Positions 45,185-54,109 of a stretch of DNA of 64,000 bases are shown piece by piece. The position numbers and the translations under genes are program-made. A model generated the notes under the pieces. It made no database searches, had not been told where the DNA came from, and was given only the letters and a program-made list of their open reading frames with translations. Position 1 is the first letter of the stretch. The number at the start of each line of letters is the position of its first letter. Origin of the DNA: Lachnospiraceae bacterium (GTDB taxonomy: Bacteria > Bacillota > Clostridia > Lachnospirales > Lachnospiraceae); assembly GCA_024403355.1 (NCBI GenBank), contig JAKSRW010000004.1, positions 54,231 through 118,230 of the forward strand, read 5' to 3'.

Positions 45185-46041
45185 GCGAAGTGAACGACAG
45201 AGAATATTTAAAAGATAAAAAACGTATTGTAATTAAAATAGGTTCATCTTCCCTGGTTCATCATAAAACAGGAAGTCTGAATCTTGTAAAAATTGAAAAG
45301 CTTGTACGTCTTATTACCAATATGAGTAATGAGGGCCGTGATGTGGTTTTGGTATCGTCAGGTGCTATTGCGGTAGGAGTAAAGGCACTCGGACTCGATT
45401 CACGTCCGAATGATAAAGCGAAGGAACAGGCCTGCGCTGCTGTAGGTCAGGCGCGTCTGATGATGGTATATCAGAAGCTTTTTTCAGAATACCTTAAAAC
45501 TACGGCTCAGGTTCTTATGACAAAGAATACCATGATTGATATGACAAGCCGCCATAACGCTCGAAATACCTTTGAGGAGCTGCTTAAAATGCATGTGGTT
45601 CCCGTTGTTAATGAGAACGATACGGTAGCTACGGATGAGATTGAGTTTGGTGATAATGATACTCTTTCTGCAATTGTAGCGGCACTTGTCGGCGCAGATT
45701 TGCTTATTCTTCTTTCGGATATTGACGGACTCTACACAGATGATCCAAGAACCTCTGAAAATGCGGAATTCATCAGTACTGTAGAAATGATAGACGAAAA
45801 GATTCTGTCTATGGGAAAGGGCGCCGGAAGCAGAGTTGGAAAGGGCGGAATGTATACAAAGATTTCAGCTGCCCGTATTGCAACGGATTCAGGTGCGGAT
45901 ATGGTCATTGCAAATGCGGCCGATCTCAGTGTACTTGAAGATATTATTGAAGGTAAAGAGGTTGGTACACTTTTCAAGGCTCATAAAAACATTGATTTTC
46001 ATTTGATTGACTACATTGCTGAAAATAAAAGTATAAATTAA
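45181..46041 (+). CDS. proB: Glutamate 5-kinase, short form without PUA domain
   Basis: 286 residues; phosphorylates glutamate at the first step of proline synthesis. Amino-acid kinase fold: KRIVIKIGSSSLVHH, VSSGAIAVGVKALGL, VPVVNENDTVATDEIEFGDNDTLSAIVA, LLSDIDGLYTDDPR and GKGGMYTKISAARIATDSG. It ends about 80 residues short of the E. coli enzyme, so the C-terminal PUA domain is missing, as in some other Firmicutes. proA, often next to proB, is not in the window. Translationally coupled to proC. Confidence 0.95.
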   Translation: MSEVNDREYLKDKKRIVIKIGSSSLVHHKTGSLNLVKIEKLVRLITNMSNEGRDVVLVSSGAIAVGVKALGLDSRPNDKAKEQACAAVGQARLMMVYQKLFSEYLKTTAQVLMTKNTMIDMTSRHNARNTFEELLKMHVVPVVNENDTVATDEIEFGDNDTLSAIVAALVGADLLILLSDIDGLYTDDPRTSENAEFISTVEMIDEKILSMGKGAGSRVGKGGMYTKISAARIATDSGADMVIANAADLSVLEDIIEGKEVGTLFKAHKNIDFHLIDYIAENKSIN

Positions 46042-46052
46042 ATTCAATTAAT

Positions 46053-46098
46053 AAAAGCGGCCATAAAGTCAGTAAAAACTGAACTTATGACCGCTTTT
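46053..46098 (+). terminator. Terminator of the proC-proB transcript
   Basis: AAAAGCGG (46053-46060) and CCGCTTTT (46091-46098) close a long, slightly imperfect hairpin with CATAA/TTATG pairing inside, followed by GAATTTATA. Lies 12 bases after the proB stop. Confidence 0.75.
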
Positions 46099-46153
46099 GA
46101 ATTTATATAATTGATTTATCCTGATAGGATTTACCTGAAAAAGGGCAGAGGAG

Positions 46154-46193
46154 AAGCCCGGTAGAGGGGGAGGTGACTGCCGGGCTTTTGTTT
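46154..46193 (+). terminator. Second strong hairpin with GGGGGAGG loop, terminator-like
   Basis: AAGCCCGGTAG (46154-46164) pairs with CTGCCGGGCTT (46177-46187), 11 bp with one G-U, and is followed by TTGTTT. The 12-base loop AGGGGGAGGTGA contains a perfect Shine-Dalgarno-like core. It stands between the proB terminator and the ahcY promoter, so it may end a short untranslated transcript; no gene explains it. Confidence 0.55.
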
Positions 46194-46357
46194 ATGAAAA
46201 AAATTATCTAATTCGCTAAATTTATATGGATTTTTATTTCCTGTAATTAATATAGCCCATAAATATGAACTCAATATATTAAATATATGAACAATTTGTA
46301 AACAATTTTAATAATTACTTTATAAATCACGAAAATGATGATTATCAAAATAATTAT

Positions 46358-46386
46358 TTGCTAAAAGTTAAGGATTATAGTATAAT
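46358..46386 (+). promoter_or_regulatory. ahcY promoter
   Basis: TTGCTA (46358-46363), 17-base spacer, TATAAT (46381-46386). The expected start near 46393 leaves a leader of about 140 bases before ahcY. Confidence 0.65.
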
Positions 46387-46392
46387 ATTATC

Positions 46393-46534
46393 GATTGTAA
46401 AATGAGCGTATTATGAATGTTTTTAGCATTTCGAAAGCACGGAATTCGTAGAAATGCCCGGACTAAGGTCGGGGGCAAATATTTCGGACACAGACATTAT
46501 AATAAGCAAAATGTCAGAAAGGTTAGTTAAGTTT
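46393..46534 (+). promoter_or_regulatory. Structured 5' leader of ahcY, unidentified
   Basis: Contains a seven-base inverted repeat GCATTTC (46426-46432) / GAAATGC (46451-46457), immediately followed by CCCGGAC / GTCGGGG (46457-46474), which can fold with a small bulge. A cis-regulatory RNA sensing an S-adenosyl compound would be logical before ahcY, but this does not match the SAH or SAM riboswitch consensus I know. The region from 46194 to 46350 upstream is very AT-rich with no other feature seen. Confidence 0.35.
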
Positions 46535-47779
46535 ATGAATAAATCTGAAATCAGAGATATCAGTCTTGCTGAGTCAGGACTCAGAAAAATAGAATGGGTC
46601 AGAAGAAACTGTCCTTTATTAAGCGGTATTAAAGAGGAATTTGAAAAAACGCTTCCCTTTAAGGGCAAGAAAATAGCTCTTTCGGTTCATCTTGAAGCGA
46701 AAACAGCTTATCTTTGTGAGGTGCTTAAGAGCGGTGGCGCAGAAATGTATGTGACAGGAAGCAATCCTCTTTCTACCCAGGATGATGTGGCTGCGGCGCT
46801 TGTATCTGAAGGACTTGAGGTTCATGCATGGCACGGAACCACAGAAGAGGAATACAACACACATATTGACCATGTGCTTGAGAATAACTGTAATATCATT
46901 ATTGATGACGGCGGTGACCTTGTAAATGCACTTCATACCCGTTTCAGGGATAAGCTTCAGTATGTTATCGGCGGCTGTGAGGAGACAACTACAGGTATCA
47001 TCCGACTTAAGGGAATGGCAGAACGTAAGGAGCTTGAATTCCCTATGGTACTGGTAAATGATGCGGACTGTAAGCATCTTTTTGATAACAGATACGGTAC
47101 AGGTCAGTCGGTATGGGACGGAATCAACAGAACCACCAATCTGATTGTCTGCGGCAAAATAGTTGTTGTGGCAGGCTACGGCTGGTGCGGTAAGGGCGTT
47201 TCAATGCGTGCCAAGGGTCTTGGTGCAAGAGTAATTGTGACTGAGGTGGACCCGATAAAGGCTATTGAAGCGGTTATGGACGGCTTCGAGGTAATGCCTA
47301 TGCATGAAGCCGCAAAGCTCGGTGATATTTTTGTTACGGTTACAGGCTGCAGCGGAGTAGTAAACAAGCCCGATTTCGAAGTGATGAAAAACGGAGCAAT
47401 CTGCTGTAATGCAGGTCATTTTGACTGTGAGGTGGATGTTGCCGGACTTAAGGCAATGGCCGTTGAAAGTGCTGAGATGAGAAACAATATCATGGGCTAT
47501 AAGCTTGAAAACGGTAACTGGATTTATATTATTGCCGAAGGCAGACTTGTAAATCTGGCGGCTGGTGACGGACATCCCGCGGAAATCATGGATATGAGCT
47601 TTGCAATACAGGCAATGAGTGCAAAATATCTCGTGGAGCACGAGGGCGGTATTAATGAAAAGCTTATCACTGTACCGAAGGAAGTAGACAGAGATATTGC
47701 CATGAGAAAGCTTAACTATATGGGTAAAAAAATCGATGTTCTGACTGCAGAACAAAGAAAGTATCTTAATCTTGATTAA
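46535..47779 (+). CDS. ahcY: Adenosylhomocysteinase
   Basis: Splits S-adenosylhomocysteine to adenosine and homocysteine, keeping methylation going. 414 residues from the ATG at 46535 (AAAGG upstream); longer in-frame starts at 46454 and 46511 would extend into the leader. Motifs: [60 protein letters not shown], the NAD-binding loop [35 protein letters not shown] and a C-terminal [14 protein letters not shown]. Monocistronic or with the amidase gene, which starts 15 bases downstream. Confidence 0.95.
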   Translation: MNKSEIRDISLAESGLRKIEWVRRNCPLLSGIKEEFEKTLPFKGKKIALSVHLEAKTAYLCEVLKSGGAEMYVTGSNPLSTQDDVAAALVSEGLEVHAWHGTTEEEYNTHIDHVLENNCNIIIDDGGDLVNALHTRFRDKLQYVIGGCEETTTGIIRLKGMAERKELEFPMVLVNDADCKHLFDNRYGTGQSVWDGINRTTNLIVCGKIVVVAGYGWCGKGVSMRAKGLGARVIVTEVDPIKAIEAVMDGFEVMPMHEAAKLGDIFVTVTGCSGVVNKPDFEVMKNGAICCNAGHFDCEVDVAGLKAMAVESAEMRNNIMGYKLENGNWIYIIAEGRLVNLAAGDGHPAEIMDMSFAIQAMSAKYLVEHEGGINEKLITVPKEVDRDIAMRKLNYMGKKIDVLTAEQRKYLNLD

Positions 47780-47793
47780 AAGGAGGACACACA

Positions 47794-49377
47794 ATGACAA
47801 CAAAGATATTAAGAATTATGCCTTTTGTTCTGGGCGGATTAATCGTTATTCTTGTAATAATTCTTATTGCGACCTCCGGTGGAAAAAAGAAGGCTTCTGA
47901 TTCGGAGACACCGGTTCAGTTTGCGGATGCTGCGGATGAGGCAAACGGAGACTTCTTTGACTTAAATAAAAATAATTCAAAAAATGACAATACAGATGTG
48001 GTTCAGCTTCCCGATGATATACCTGCTGAGGAGCCCACAGCCGATGAGGAGCTTTCAGAGCCCGTCGAGGAAATTCAGCCCTTAGAGCCTGTAGAGCCCG
48101 AAAAGCTGGCTGAAGAGAATGAGTTCGGTTATAAATTTGATGAAAAGCAGGACTTTGTTGATATCAAGGCCGGAGTTAATCTCAGAGCGGGAGCATCAAC
48201 TGATACTGCGATTATCACCACACTTTCTTCTGAAAAGAGACTTGAAAGAACAGGCTATAACAGTGAATGGACAAGAGTAATATATGACGGTCAGGAATGC
48301 TACGTTGCAACCAGACTTGTAATCAGATCGGTAACCGATTCAAACGATCCGGGTGAGCCTGTAAATGATGACGAGGACGATGAGAAGCCTGCTTCAAACG
48401 GAGATAATGAATTTGGCATCAGCTTTGCGGCTAAGGATGATTTTGTAGAGCTTAAGGCCGGAATCAATCTCAGAACAGGCGCTTCAACCGATACCGAAGT
48501 TGCGGCATATCTTGAGGAATCAAAGCGTGTAAAGCGTATCGGTTACGATAAGGACTGGACCAAAATCGAATATGACGGAAAGGTATGCTATGTTGCAACA
48601 TTCCTTGTAATTCAGGAGGTTGACAGCTTAGAGGCAGAAGCACCGCAGGTGGCTGATGCTGTGAATACAGAAAATAATAATGAGCAGTCTGCAGAGCCTT
48701 CAACGGAAAAAAAAACGACTGAATCAGTAAAAACCGCTTCTAATTCAGGTTCAGGCAAGGTTATCTGTATAGATGCGGGCCATCAGGTTAAGGGTAATTA
48801 CGGAACAGAGCCTGTGGGACCCGGTTCATCTACCATGAAAACAAAGGTTTCTTCAGGTACACAGGGAGCCGCTACAGGAACAGAGGAATACAAGCTTAAT
48901 CTTGAGGTTGCACTTAAGCTTCAGAGCGAACTTGAGTCAAGAGGCTATACTGTTATAATGACACGTACTTCACATGACGTAGACATCACTAATGTAGAGC
49001 GTGCAAAAATAGCCAACAATGCAAAGGTTGATGCTTTTATCAGAGTACATGCAAACGGAGCCGATTCATCATCTGTAAACGGCATGGAAACCATTTGCCA
49101 GACTAAGAATAATCAGTATAACGGTAATATTTACAAGGAGTGCAGAAAGCTTTCCGATTGTGTACTTGACGGAATGGTTGCATCTACCGGAGCAAAGAAC
49201 AGAGGCGTATGGGAGACCGACACTATGACAGGCATCAACTGGTGTGAGGTTCCTGTAACTATTGTTGAAATGGGATTTATGACAAATCCTGACGAAGATA
49301 AACTGATGGCAGAGGCATCGTATCAGAACAAAATTGTTGACGGTATTGCCAATGGTCTTGATAACTACTTTAAATAA
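47794..49377 (+). CDS. Membrane-anchored N-acetylmuramoyl-L-alanine amidase with two SH3b domains
   Basis: 527 residues. N-terminal helix (about 7-28, [21 protein letters not shown]), an acidic Pro/Glu linker, SH3b repeat 1 (about 112-170, [17 protein letters not shown]...[19 protein letters not shown]) and SH3b repeat 2 (about 208-270, [17 protein letters not shown]...). After a Ser/Thr linker comes an Amidase_3 catalytic domain (about 325-527). Zinc ligands and catalytic residues are present: [22 protein letters not shown] and VEMGFMTN. It cuts the amide between MurNAc and L-Ala in peptidoglycan outside the membrane. AAAGGAGG lies eight bases before the ATG. Confidence 0.93.
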   Translation: MTTKILRIMPFVLGGLIVILVIILIATSGGKKKASDSETPVQFADAADEANGDFFDLNKNNSKNDNTDVVQLPDDIPAEEPTADEELSEPVEEIQPLEPVEPEKLAEENEFGYKFDEKQDFVDIKAGVNLRAGASTDTAIITTLSSEKRLERTGYNSEWTRVIYDGQECYVATRLVIRSVTDSNDPGEPVNDDEDDEKPASNGDNEFGISFAAKDDFVELKAGINLRTGASTDTEVAAYLEESKRVKRIGYDKDWTKIEYDGKVCYVATFLVIQEVDSLEAEAPQVADAVNTENNNEQSAEPSTEKKTTESVKTASNSGSGKVICIDAGHQVKGNYGTEPVGPGSSTMKTKVSSGTQGAATGTEEYKLNLEVALKLQSELESRGYTVIMTRTSHDVDITNVERAKIANNAKVDAFIRVHANGADSSSVNGMETICQTKNNQYNGNIYKECRKLSDCVLDGMVASTGAKNRGVWETDTMTGINWCEVPVTIVEMGFMTNPDEDKLMAEASYQNKIVDGIANGLDNYFK

Positions 49378-49398
49378 TCTCTTAACGGGGTATAATTA

Positions 49399-50019
49399 AT
49401 GATAAATGTTCTGATAGTTGATGACTTTGTGACTAATGGAATTTATATTAAAAAGCTGCTTGATGAGGGCAAGTATGATGTAAAGACCGTTATATCCGGA
49501 CTTCAGGCACTGAATTATATTGACAGCGGAAAAAAGGTTGATATTATTCTTTTGGATATCAATATGCCGGAAATGGACGGGATAGAGGTGCTGAAGAGAA
49601 TTCGTCAGCGTCCGAATTATAAGCATACACCCATTATTTTTGTGACAGGTAATGCTGACAGGAATAAGGTGCTTGACGGTTTTATAAACGGAATAGACGA
49701 TGTTCTGGCAAAGCCCGTCGAGGCGGCATTTTTAAATGAGCGTGTTACGCGTGCACTCAGGGGTGAAACACCTGTGCAGCAGTATAAAAAGCGCAACAGC
49801 GACGATATTGAAGGACTTGACAGACTGTATAATAATCTTGTCGATGAGTTTAATGAGGACTTCGGTTCGCTCGGCTTAAAGCTTCAGGATGTCGGAACCA
49901 ATACCGCTTCTGCGGATAATGATGATAATGGCCAAAACGGCTATGAATCCGACGATGATGAAGCTACGGAAAGCTACGGACTTGATTTTTCTTCGATAAT
50001 TGGCCAGAACCTCTGGTAA
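49399..50019 (+). CDS. Stand-alone receiver-domain response regulator
   Basis: 206 residues. Receiver domain at 1-122: VLIVDDF (acidic pair), phospho-acceptor Asp in IILLDINMPEMDG (about residue 55), Thr in IIFVTGN, Lys in LAKPVE. No DNA-binding or enzyme domain follows; instead there is a short helical stretch and a very acidic Asp/Asn/Glu-rich tail ending in GLDFSSIIGQNLW. Probably acts through protein contacts. Its kinase is not in the neighbourhood; the 15439 pseudokinase-receiver is distant. GGGG seven bases before the ATG. Confidence 0.85.
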   Translation: MINVLIVDDFVTNGIYIKKLLDEGKYDVKTVISGLQALNYIDSGKKVDIILLDINMPEMDGIEVLKRIRQRPNYKHTPIIFVTGNADRNKVLDGFINGIDDVLAKPVEAAFLNERVTRALRGETPVQQYKKRNSDDIEGLDRLYNNLVDEFNEDFGSLGLKLQDVGTNTASADNDDNGQNGYESDDDEATESYGLDFSSIIGQNLW

Positions 50020-50050
50020 ATAAATAGTAAAGAAAGGCTTGGTTTTTAAT

Positions 50051-50971
50051 ATGAAATTTACAAAAATGCAGGGCTGCGGTAACGATTATGTATATGTTAA
50101 CTGCTTTGAGGAAGAAATTCCCGACCGCTCGGCTCTTGCAATCAGACTTTCGGAAAGACATTTCGGAATCGGAAGTGATGGTGTAATTTACATCTGTCCT
50201 TCTGATAAAGCTGATTTTACCATGGATATGTACAATCTTGACGGTTCAAGAGGAAGAATGTGCGGAAACGGTATCAGATGCGTAGGAAAGTACGTTTTTG
50301 ATCACAAAATGACTGATAAGACAGAAATCAGTATCGAGACACTTGCAGGAATTAAATATCTTACACTCCATCTTGATGCATCGGGTGAGAAGGTAGAGAG
50401 TGTTACCGTTGATATGGGTGCCCCCGAATTCGCTGCGGTAAAGGTACCTGTTGATAAGAATGTGATCAAAAAGCTTGCGGCAGAAAATAACTACAGCCTT
50501 GAAAGCATTAAGGAAAATCTTGATTCGGATGCAGATAATAAAGAAAACTGCATTAAAGAGTTCCCTCTGATTATCAATAATGATAAGCTGAATTTTACCT
50601 TTGTTTCAATGGGTAATCCTCATGCGGTAACTTTTATCGATAACACAGAGACACTTGATATTAATGCATACGGACCCAAAACCGAATTCCATGAAATATT
50701 CCCTGAACGTGCAAATGTAGAATTTATTAAGGTAGTTGACGGGACACACACTGAAATGAGAGTGTGGGAGCGTGGTTCGGCTGAAACCTTCGCCTGCGGA
50801 ACAGGAGCATGCGCGAGCGTAGTTGCATCATATCTTAACGGACTTACCGATAATAAGGTCAGTGTAAAGCTTTTAGGCGGTACTCTTGAGATAGAGTATG
50901 ACTATGAGCATGACAGAGTTCTGATGACCGGTCCCGCGGTTGAGGTATATAACGGAAATATCGATATTTGA
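50051..50971 (+). CDS. dapF: Diaminopimelate epimerase
   Basis: Converts LL- to meso-diaminopimelate for lysine and peptidoglycan synthesis. 306 residues from the ATG at 50051, giving the standard start MKFTKMQGCGNDYVYV. The two catalytic cysteines are in RMCGNGIRCVGKYV and ETFACGTGACAS. FNLDGS-like MYNLDGSRGRMC and SMGNPHAVTFI are also present. A TTG at 50039 is in frame, but AAAGG would be only one base away. The LtaS-like gene follows 13 bases later. Confidence 0.96.
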   Translation: MKFTKMQGCGNDYVYVNCFEEEIPDRSALAIRLSERHFGIGSDGVIYICPSDKADFTMDMYNLDGSRGRMCGNGIRCVGKYVFDHKMTDKTEISIETLAGIKYLTLHLDASGEKVESVTVDMGAPEFAAVKVPVDKNVIKKLAAENNYSLESIKENLDSDADNKENCIKEFPLIINNDKLNFTFVSMGNPHAVTFIDNTETLDINAYGPKTEFHEIFPERANVEFIKVVDGTHTEMRVWERGSAETFACGTGACASVVASYLNGLTDNKVSVKLLGGTLEIEYDYEHDRVLMTGPAVEVYNGNIDI

Positions 50972-50984
50972 AGAAGGTAGCAAC

Positions 50985-53150
50985 GTGAATAAAATATTAA
51001 AAAAGCTGCCTCGTGCGCTGATACTTCCCGGAATGTATATATTTATGGAGTGGATGTTCCACCTCTATTATTTTAAAACAGCCGGGCTCAGTATGCTTTA
51101 CATTGCATTGTTTGCAACGGCCTTCGGACTGACGATTACTTCACTTACATCATTTCCGGTAAAGCGTGCGAACAAAATAATAGCATGGACAGCTACAATC
51201 ATTACAAGCATATTTTTTGCACTGCAGATTGTATATGGGCATATTTTTAAAACATTTATATCTCTGCATTCGGTAATGGAAAACGCGGGGGATGCTTCCG
51301 AATTCTGGAAGGAAGCCCTTAATGGTATAATAGCCAGCATTCCGGGGATTCTCCTGTGTATGGTAATTCCTCTGATTATGCTTGGTTTTGCCCTGAAAAA
51401 AGGTAAAATCGGAGTATGGGGAAGAAATTTCAAAGAGAACACAATATATCAGATAGGCTGCTTTGCTGCAGGTATTATCTTTTATATAATTGCGATTTTA
51501 TCATTGGGACTTGGCGGAAAGGATGATTATTCTGCCTATGATATATATCACAATGAATTTATGCTCGATCAGGGTATTGAGAATTTTGGCGTAATTACCG
51601 CAACCAGAAAAGATTTCGGTGAGCTTCTGTTTGGTGATTCTAAGGAGCTGGAGCTGATAGATAATGCGGATATGTCATCACTGGTGATTTCGGGTGACGG
51701 TAAAAATGATTTGCCAAAGCCCACCACGCCGGCGCCGACATCCACACCTACACCGACTGCCACACCGCTTCCGACACAGCTGCCCGACCTAAGGGAAGAG
51801 GAGCCGGATGAGCCAAAGGCGACCGCAACGCCTACACCGTCGCCGTCACCTACGCCTACTCCGATTGATACCTCGCCGAATGTGCTTGATATCGATTTTG
51901 AGGCTCTTGCCCAAAATGCACGAAACAGTGATTTGAAGCAGATTCATGAATATATGGCGGCTTCGGAGCCCACGAAAAAGAATGAATATACCGGTATGTT
52001 TGAAGGCTATAACCTCATTTATATGGTATGTGAAGGCTTTTCACCCTGGGCGGTAGATAAGGATGTCACCCCTACACTATACAAGCTTACACATGAGGGA
52101 TTCATTTTTAATAATTTCTATAATCCCATCTGGTATACAAGTACAAGTGACGGTGAGTATGTAGCCTGTCAGGGACTTTTACCCTACAGCTCGAACAGCT
52201 TTAAGCGTTCCAAGAAAAACAATTTACCCTTCTGTCTGGGCTGGCAGTTTTTGAAGCTCGGGTATCCTACAAGAGCTTATCATGACCATACGGCCACCTA
52301 TTACGGACGTAATGAAACACATCCCAATCTGGGATATATATTCAAGGCACGCGGAAGAGGACTGGATCTGAAAGGCTCATGGCCCGAATCAGACCTTGAA
52401 ATGATGGAAAAGACAATCCCTGAGTACATCAATGATGAAAGGTTTCACACCTATTATATGACTGTAAGCGGTCATCTGGAGTATAGCTTTGATGGTAACA
52501 GCATGGCTGCCAAGAATAAGTCATATGTTCAGGATTTGCCTTATTCAAGCCACTGCAGGGCATATATTGCCTGCAATAAGGAGCTTGATTTGGCACTTGA
52601 GTATCTGCTGCAAAAGCTTGATGAAGCAGGTATTCTTGACAAAACAGTTATTGCCTTTACGGGCGACCATTATCCTTATGGACTTACTGTGGATGAAATC
52701 AGTGAAATAGCGGGACATAAGGTTGATGAAGAATTTGAGCTTTACAAGAGTAATTTTGTACTCTGGTCCGGTTCAATTAAGGAACCGATTGTGATTGACA
52801 AGCCCTGCTCAAGTCTTGATATGCTTCCTACGGTATCAAATCTTTTCGGACTTGAATACGATTCGCGGCTTCTTATGGGATCTGATATTCTATCGGATTC
52901 TCCGGCACTTGTAATGTTCAATGATAAGAGCTTTATCACCGATTACTGTATGTATAATGTGAACAATAAGCAGATTACAATGCTTCAGGACGTAGAGCTT
53001 CCCGAAGGCTACATCCAGGCGGTTAATGCGGTGGTAAAAAATAAGTTTAATATTTCAAAAAGTATCTTGCTAAATAATTATTATTCATACATAATGGATT
53101 ATATACCGGATGTTGTTACAACGGTTCCTGATTCGTATGAGACTAACTGA
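50985..53150 (+). CDS. LtaS-like phosphoglycerol transferase / sulfatase-family membrane protein
   Basis: 721 residues. Five N-terminal membrane helices (within about 10-175), then an outer region with two Pro/Thr-rich linkers (about 245-262 and 283-297, TPTPTATPLPT and PTPSPSPTPTP) before an alkaline-phosphatase-fold domain. Active-site residues match lipoteichoic acid synthase: Glu350 (MVCEGFS), nucleophile Thr387 (STSDGEY), Asp561-His562 (TGDHY). It likely transfers glycerol phosphate onto a surface polymer or glycan; the acceptor is unknown. GTG at 50985 with AGAAGG seven bases upstream; an ATG at 50940 would overlap dapF. PilZ gene follows. Confidence 0.85.
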   Translation: MNKILKKLPRALILPGMYIFMEWMFHLYYFKTAGLSMLYIALFATAFGLTITSLTSFPVKRANKIIAWTATIITSIFFALQIVYGHIFKTFISLHSVMENAGDASEFWKEALNGIIASIPGILLCMVIPLIMLGFALKKGKIGVWGRNFKENTIYQIGCFAAGIIFYIIAILSLGLGGKDDYSAYDIYHNEFMLDQGIENFGVITATRKDFGELLFGDSKELELIDNADMSSLVISGDGKNDLPKPTTPAPTSTPTPTATPLPTQLPDLREEEPDEPKATATPTPSPSPTPTPIDTSPNVLDIDFEALAQNARNSDLKQIHEYMAASEPTKKNEYTGMFEGYNLIYMVCEGFSPWAVDKDVTPTLYKLTHEGFIFNNFYNPIWYTSTSDGEYVACQGLLPYSSNSFKRSKKNNLPFCLGWQFLKLGYPTRAYHDHTATYYGRNETHPNLGYIFKARGRGLDLKGSWPESDLEMMEKTIPEYINDERFHTYYMTVSGHLEYSFDGNSMAAKNKSYVQDLPYSSHCRAYIACNKELDLALEYLLQKLDEAGILDKTVIAFTGDHYPYGLTVDEISEIAGHKVDEEFELYKSNFVLWSGSIKEPIVIDKPCSSLDMLPTVSNLFGLEYDSRLLMGSDILSDSPALVMFNDKSFITDYCMYNVNNKQITMLQDVELPEGYIQAVNAVVKNKFNISKSILLNNYYSYIMDYIPDVVTTVPDSYETN

Positions 53151-53160
53151 AAGGAAGAGG

Positions 53161-53535
53161 ATGAATATGCAGGAAAAGAGAAAAGACAAAAGATTACCGG
53201 TTTTTTCATTAAAGCTGGAAATTAGTTCATTGTTCAAGCAGGACAATCAGATTATCAAGAATATTGATGCGCCTATTAAGGTTGTGGATATTTCAAAGGG
53301 CGGAATAGGTTTTATTTCTCAGAGTGATCTTCCTCTGAATTTCTATTTCAATGCATGCATTCAGCTTGGTGAGGATGATGCAAAGCTTTTCTGTATCGTA
53401 AAGATCATCAGAAGAGAAGTGAAGGCTGAAGGAGAGATTATGTACGGCTGTGAGCTTGTCGGACTTGCACCTGTATTCGGCTATATCTTCGATGAGTACG
53501 AGAGAAAAATCCGGGAGATGGATAGTAACGACTGA
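53161..53535 (+). CDS. PilZ domain protein (putative c-di-GMP receptor)
   Basis: 124 residues. The c-di-GMP-binding motifs are intact: RKDKR (RxxxR) near the start and DISKGGIGF (DxSxxG) about 45 residues later, followed by a beta barrel (FYFNACIQLGEDD, FCIVKIIRREV, YGCELVGL). It begins ten bases after the LtaS-like stop with AAGGAAGAGG, so the two are probably co-transcribed and surface-polymer synthesis may be tuned by c-di-GMP (inference). ATG at 53161 or 53167. Confidence 0.88.
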   Translation: MNMQEKRKDKRLPVFSLKLEISSLFKQDNQIIKNIDAPIKVVDISKGGIGFISQSDLPLNFYFNACIQLGEDDAKLFCIVKIIRREVKAEGEIMYGCELVGLAPVFGYIFDEYERKIREMDSND

Positions 53536-53550
53536 TAATCAATAAAAGGA

Positions 53551-53580
53551 AAAGACCGGAGCGTTTGCTTCGGTCTTTTT
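53551..53580 (+). terminator. Terminator after the PilZ gene
   Basis: AAAGACCGGAGC pairs with GCTTCGGTCTTT around a short GTTT loop, with one mismatch, and ends in TTTTT. Lies 15 bases after the stop. Confidence 0.85.
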
Positions 53581-53676
53581 GGTATAATCCAGATTTCTAA
53601 TATTCTTTTATAAACTATATTGCTATATATTATAACAAACTATTAGCACTTCGATCATATCCTGCTCTGCTAATAA

Positions 53677-53877
53677 TTAGCACTTTGTTACGTTTGCAGC
53701 CTGAGGTCCCTTTTCACCATCAACAACATCAAATGTAACAGCCTCGCCCTCTTCGAGAACCTTGAAGCCATCCATGTTCAGTGCTGAAAAATGAACGAAT
53801 ACGTCATTTCCCTCTTCATCAGAGATGAAGCCATAACCCTTCTTTGCGTTGAACCACTTAACTGTACCCTTTTTCAT
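53677..53877 (-). CDS. csp: Cold-shock protein, CspA family
   Basis: 66-residue single-stranded nucleic-acid-binding protein. [18 protein letters not shown] with RNP1 (KGYGFI) and RNP2 (VFVHF) in place, [21 protein letters not shown] at the end. GGAGG sits seven bases before the ATG. A promoter about 50 bases upstream gives a short leader, unlike the long leader of E. coli cspA. Monocistronic, convergent with the PilZ gene. Confidence 0.97.
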   Translation of the reverse strand: MKKGTVKWFNAKKGYGFISDEEGNDVFVHFSALNMDGFKVLEEGEAVTFDVVDGEKGPQAANVTKC

Positions 53878-53930
53878 AATACTGCCTCCAAAAAAATATA
53901 AACATTAGCACCACATTGGATGCTACTGTA

Positions 53931-53959
53931 AATTTATCACAAAAAATACTAAAAGTCAA
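53931..53959 (-). promoter_or_regulatory. csp promoter
   Basis: On the minus strand TTGACT (53959-53954), 17-base spacer, TAAATT (53936-53931). Confidence 0.65.
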
Positions 53960-54078
53960 AATATATTTTTGAATATTTTTAATAATTTTTTTGTAAAATA
54001 TCAGTTTTTATAATCGTTAATTTATGGTATACTATGTTAAGATGGCAAAATGTGCAATTGAAACAAATATAATTAAAC

Positions 54079-54109
54079 AGGAGGAAGCCGTGCAAACGGT
54101 ATAAATTGA
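54079..54109 (+). promoter_or_regulatory. Unusual translation start region: distant SD, GNRA hairpin, 4-codon mini-ORF
   Basis: AGGAGG (54079-54084) is 25 bases before the only possible ATG at 54110 (an in-frame TGA precedes it). Between them CCGT-GCAA-ACGG (54088-54099) can form a GNRA tetraloop hairpin bringing the SD to an effective distance of about eleven bases. Alternatively a mini-ORF GTG CAA ACG GTA TAA (54090-54104) sits at ideal spacing from the SD and ends five bases before the ATG, allowing reinitiation. Confidence 0.5.

Noticed and set aside
46393..46534. Known SAH or SAM riboswitch before ahcY
   Set aside because: Inverted repeats are present but the conserved bases I know for these classes are not; kept only as an unidentified leader.
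47201..47803. 200-residue antisense frame over ahcY
   Set aside because: Shadow of a strongly conserved gene, no ribosome site, implausible composition.
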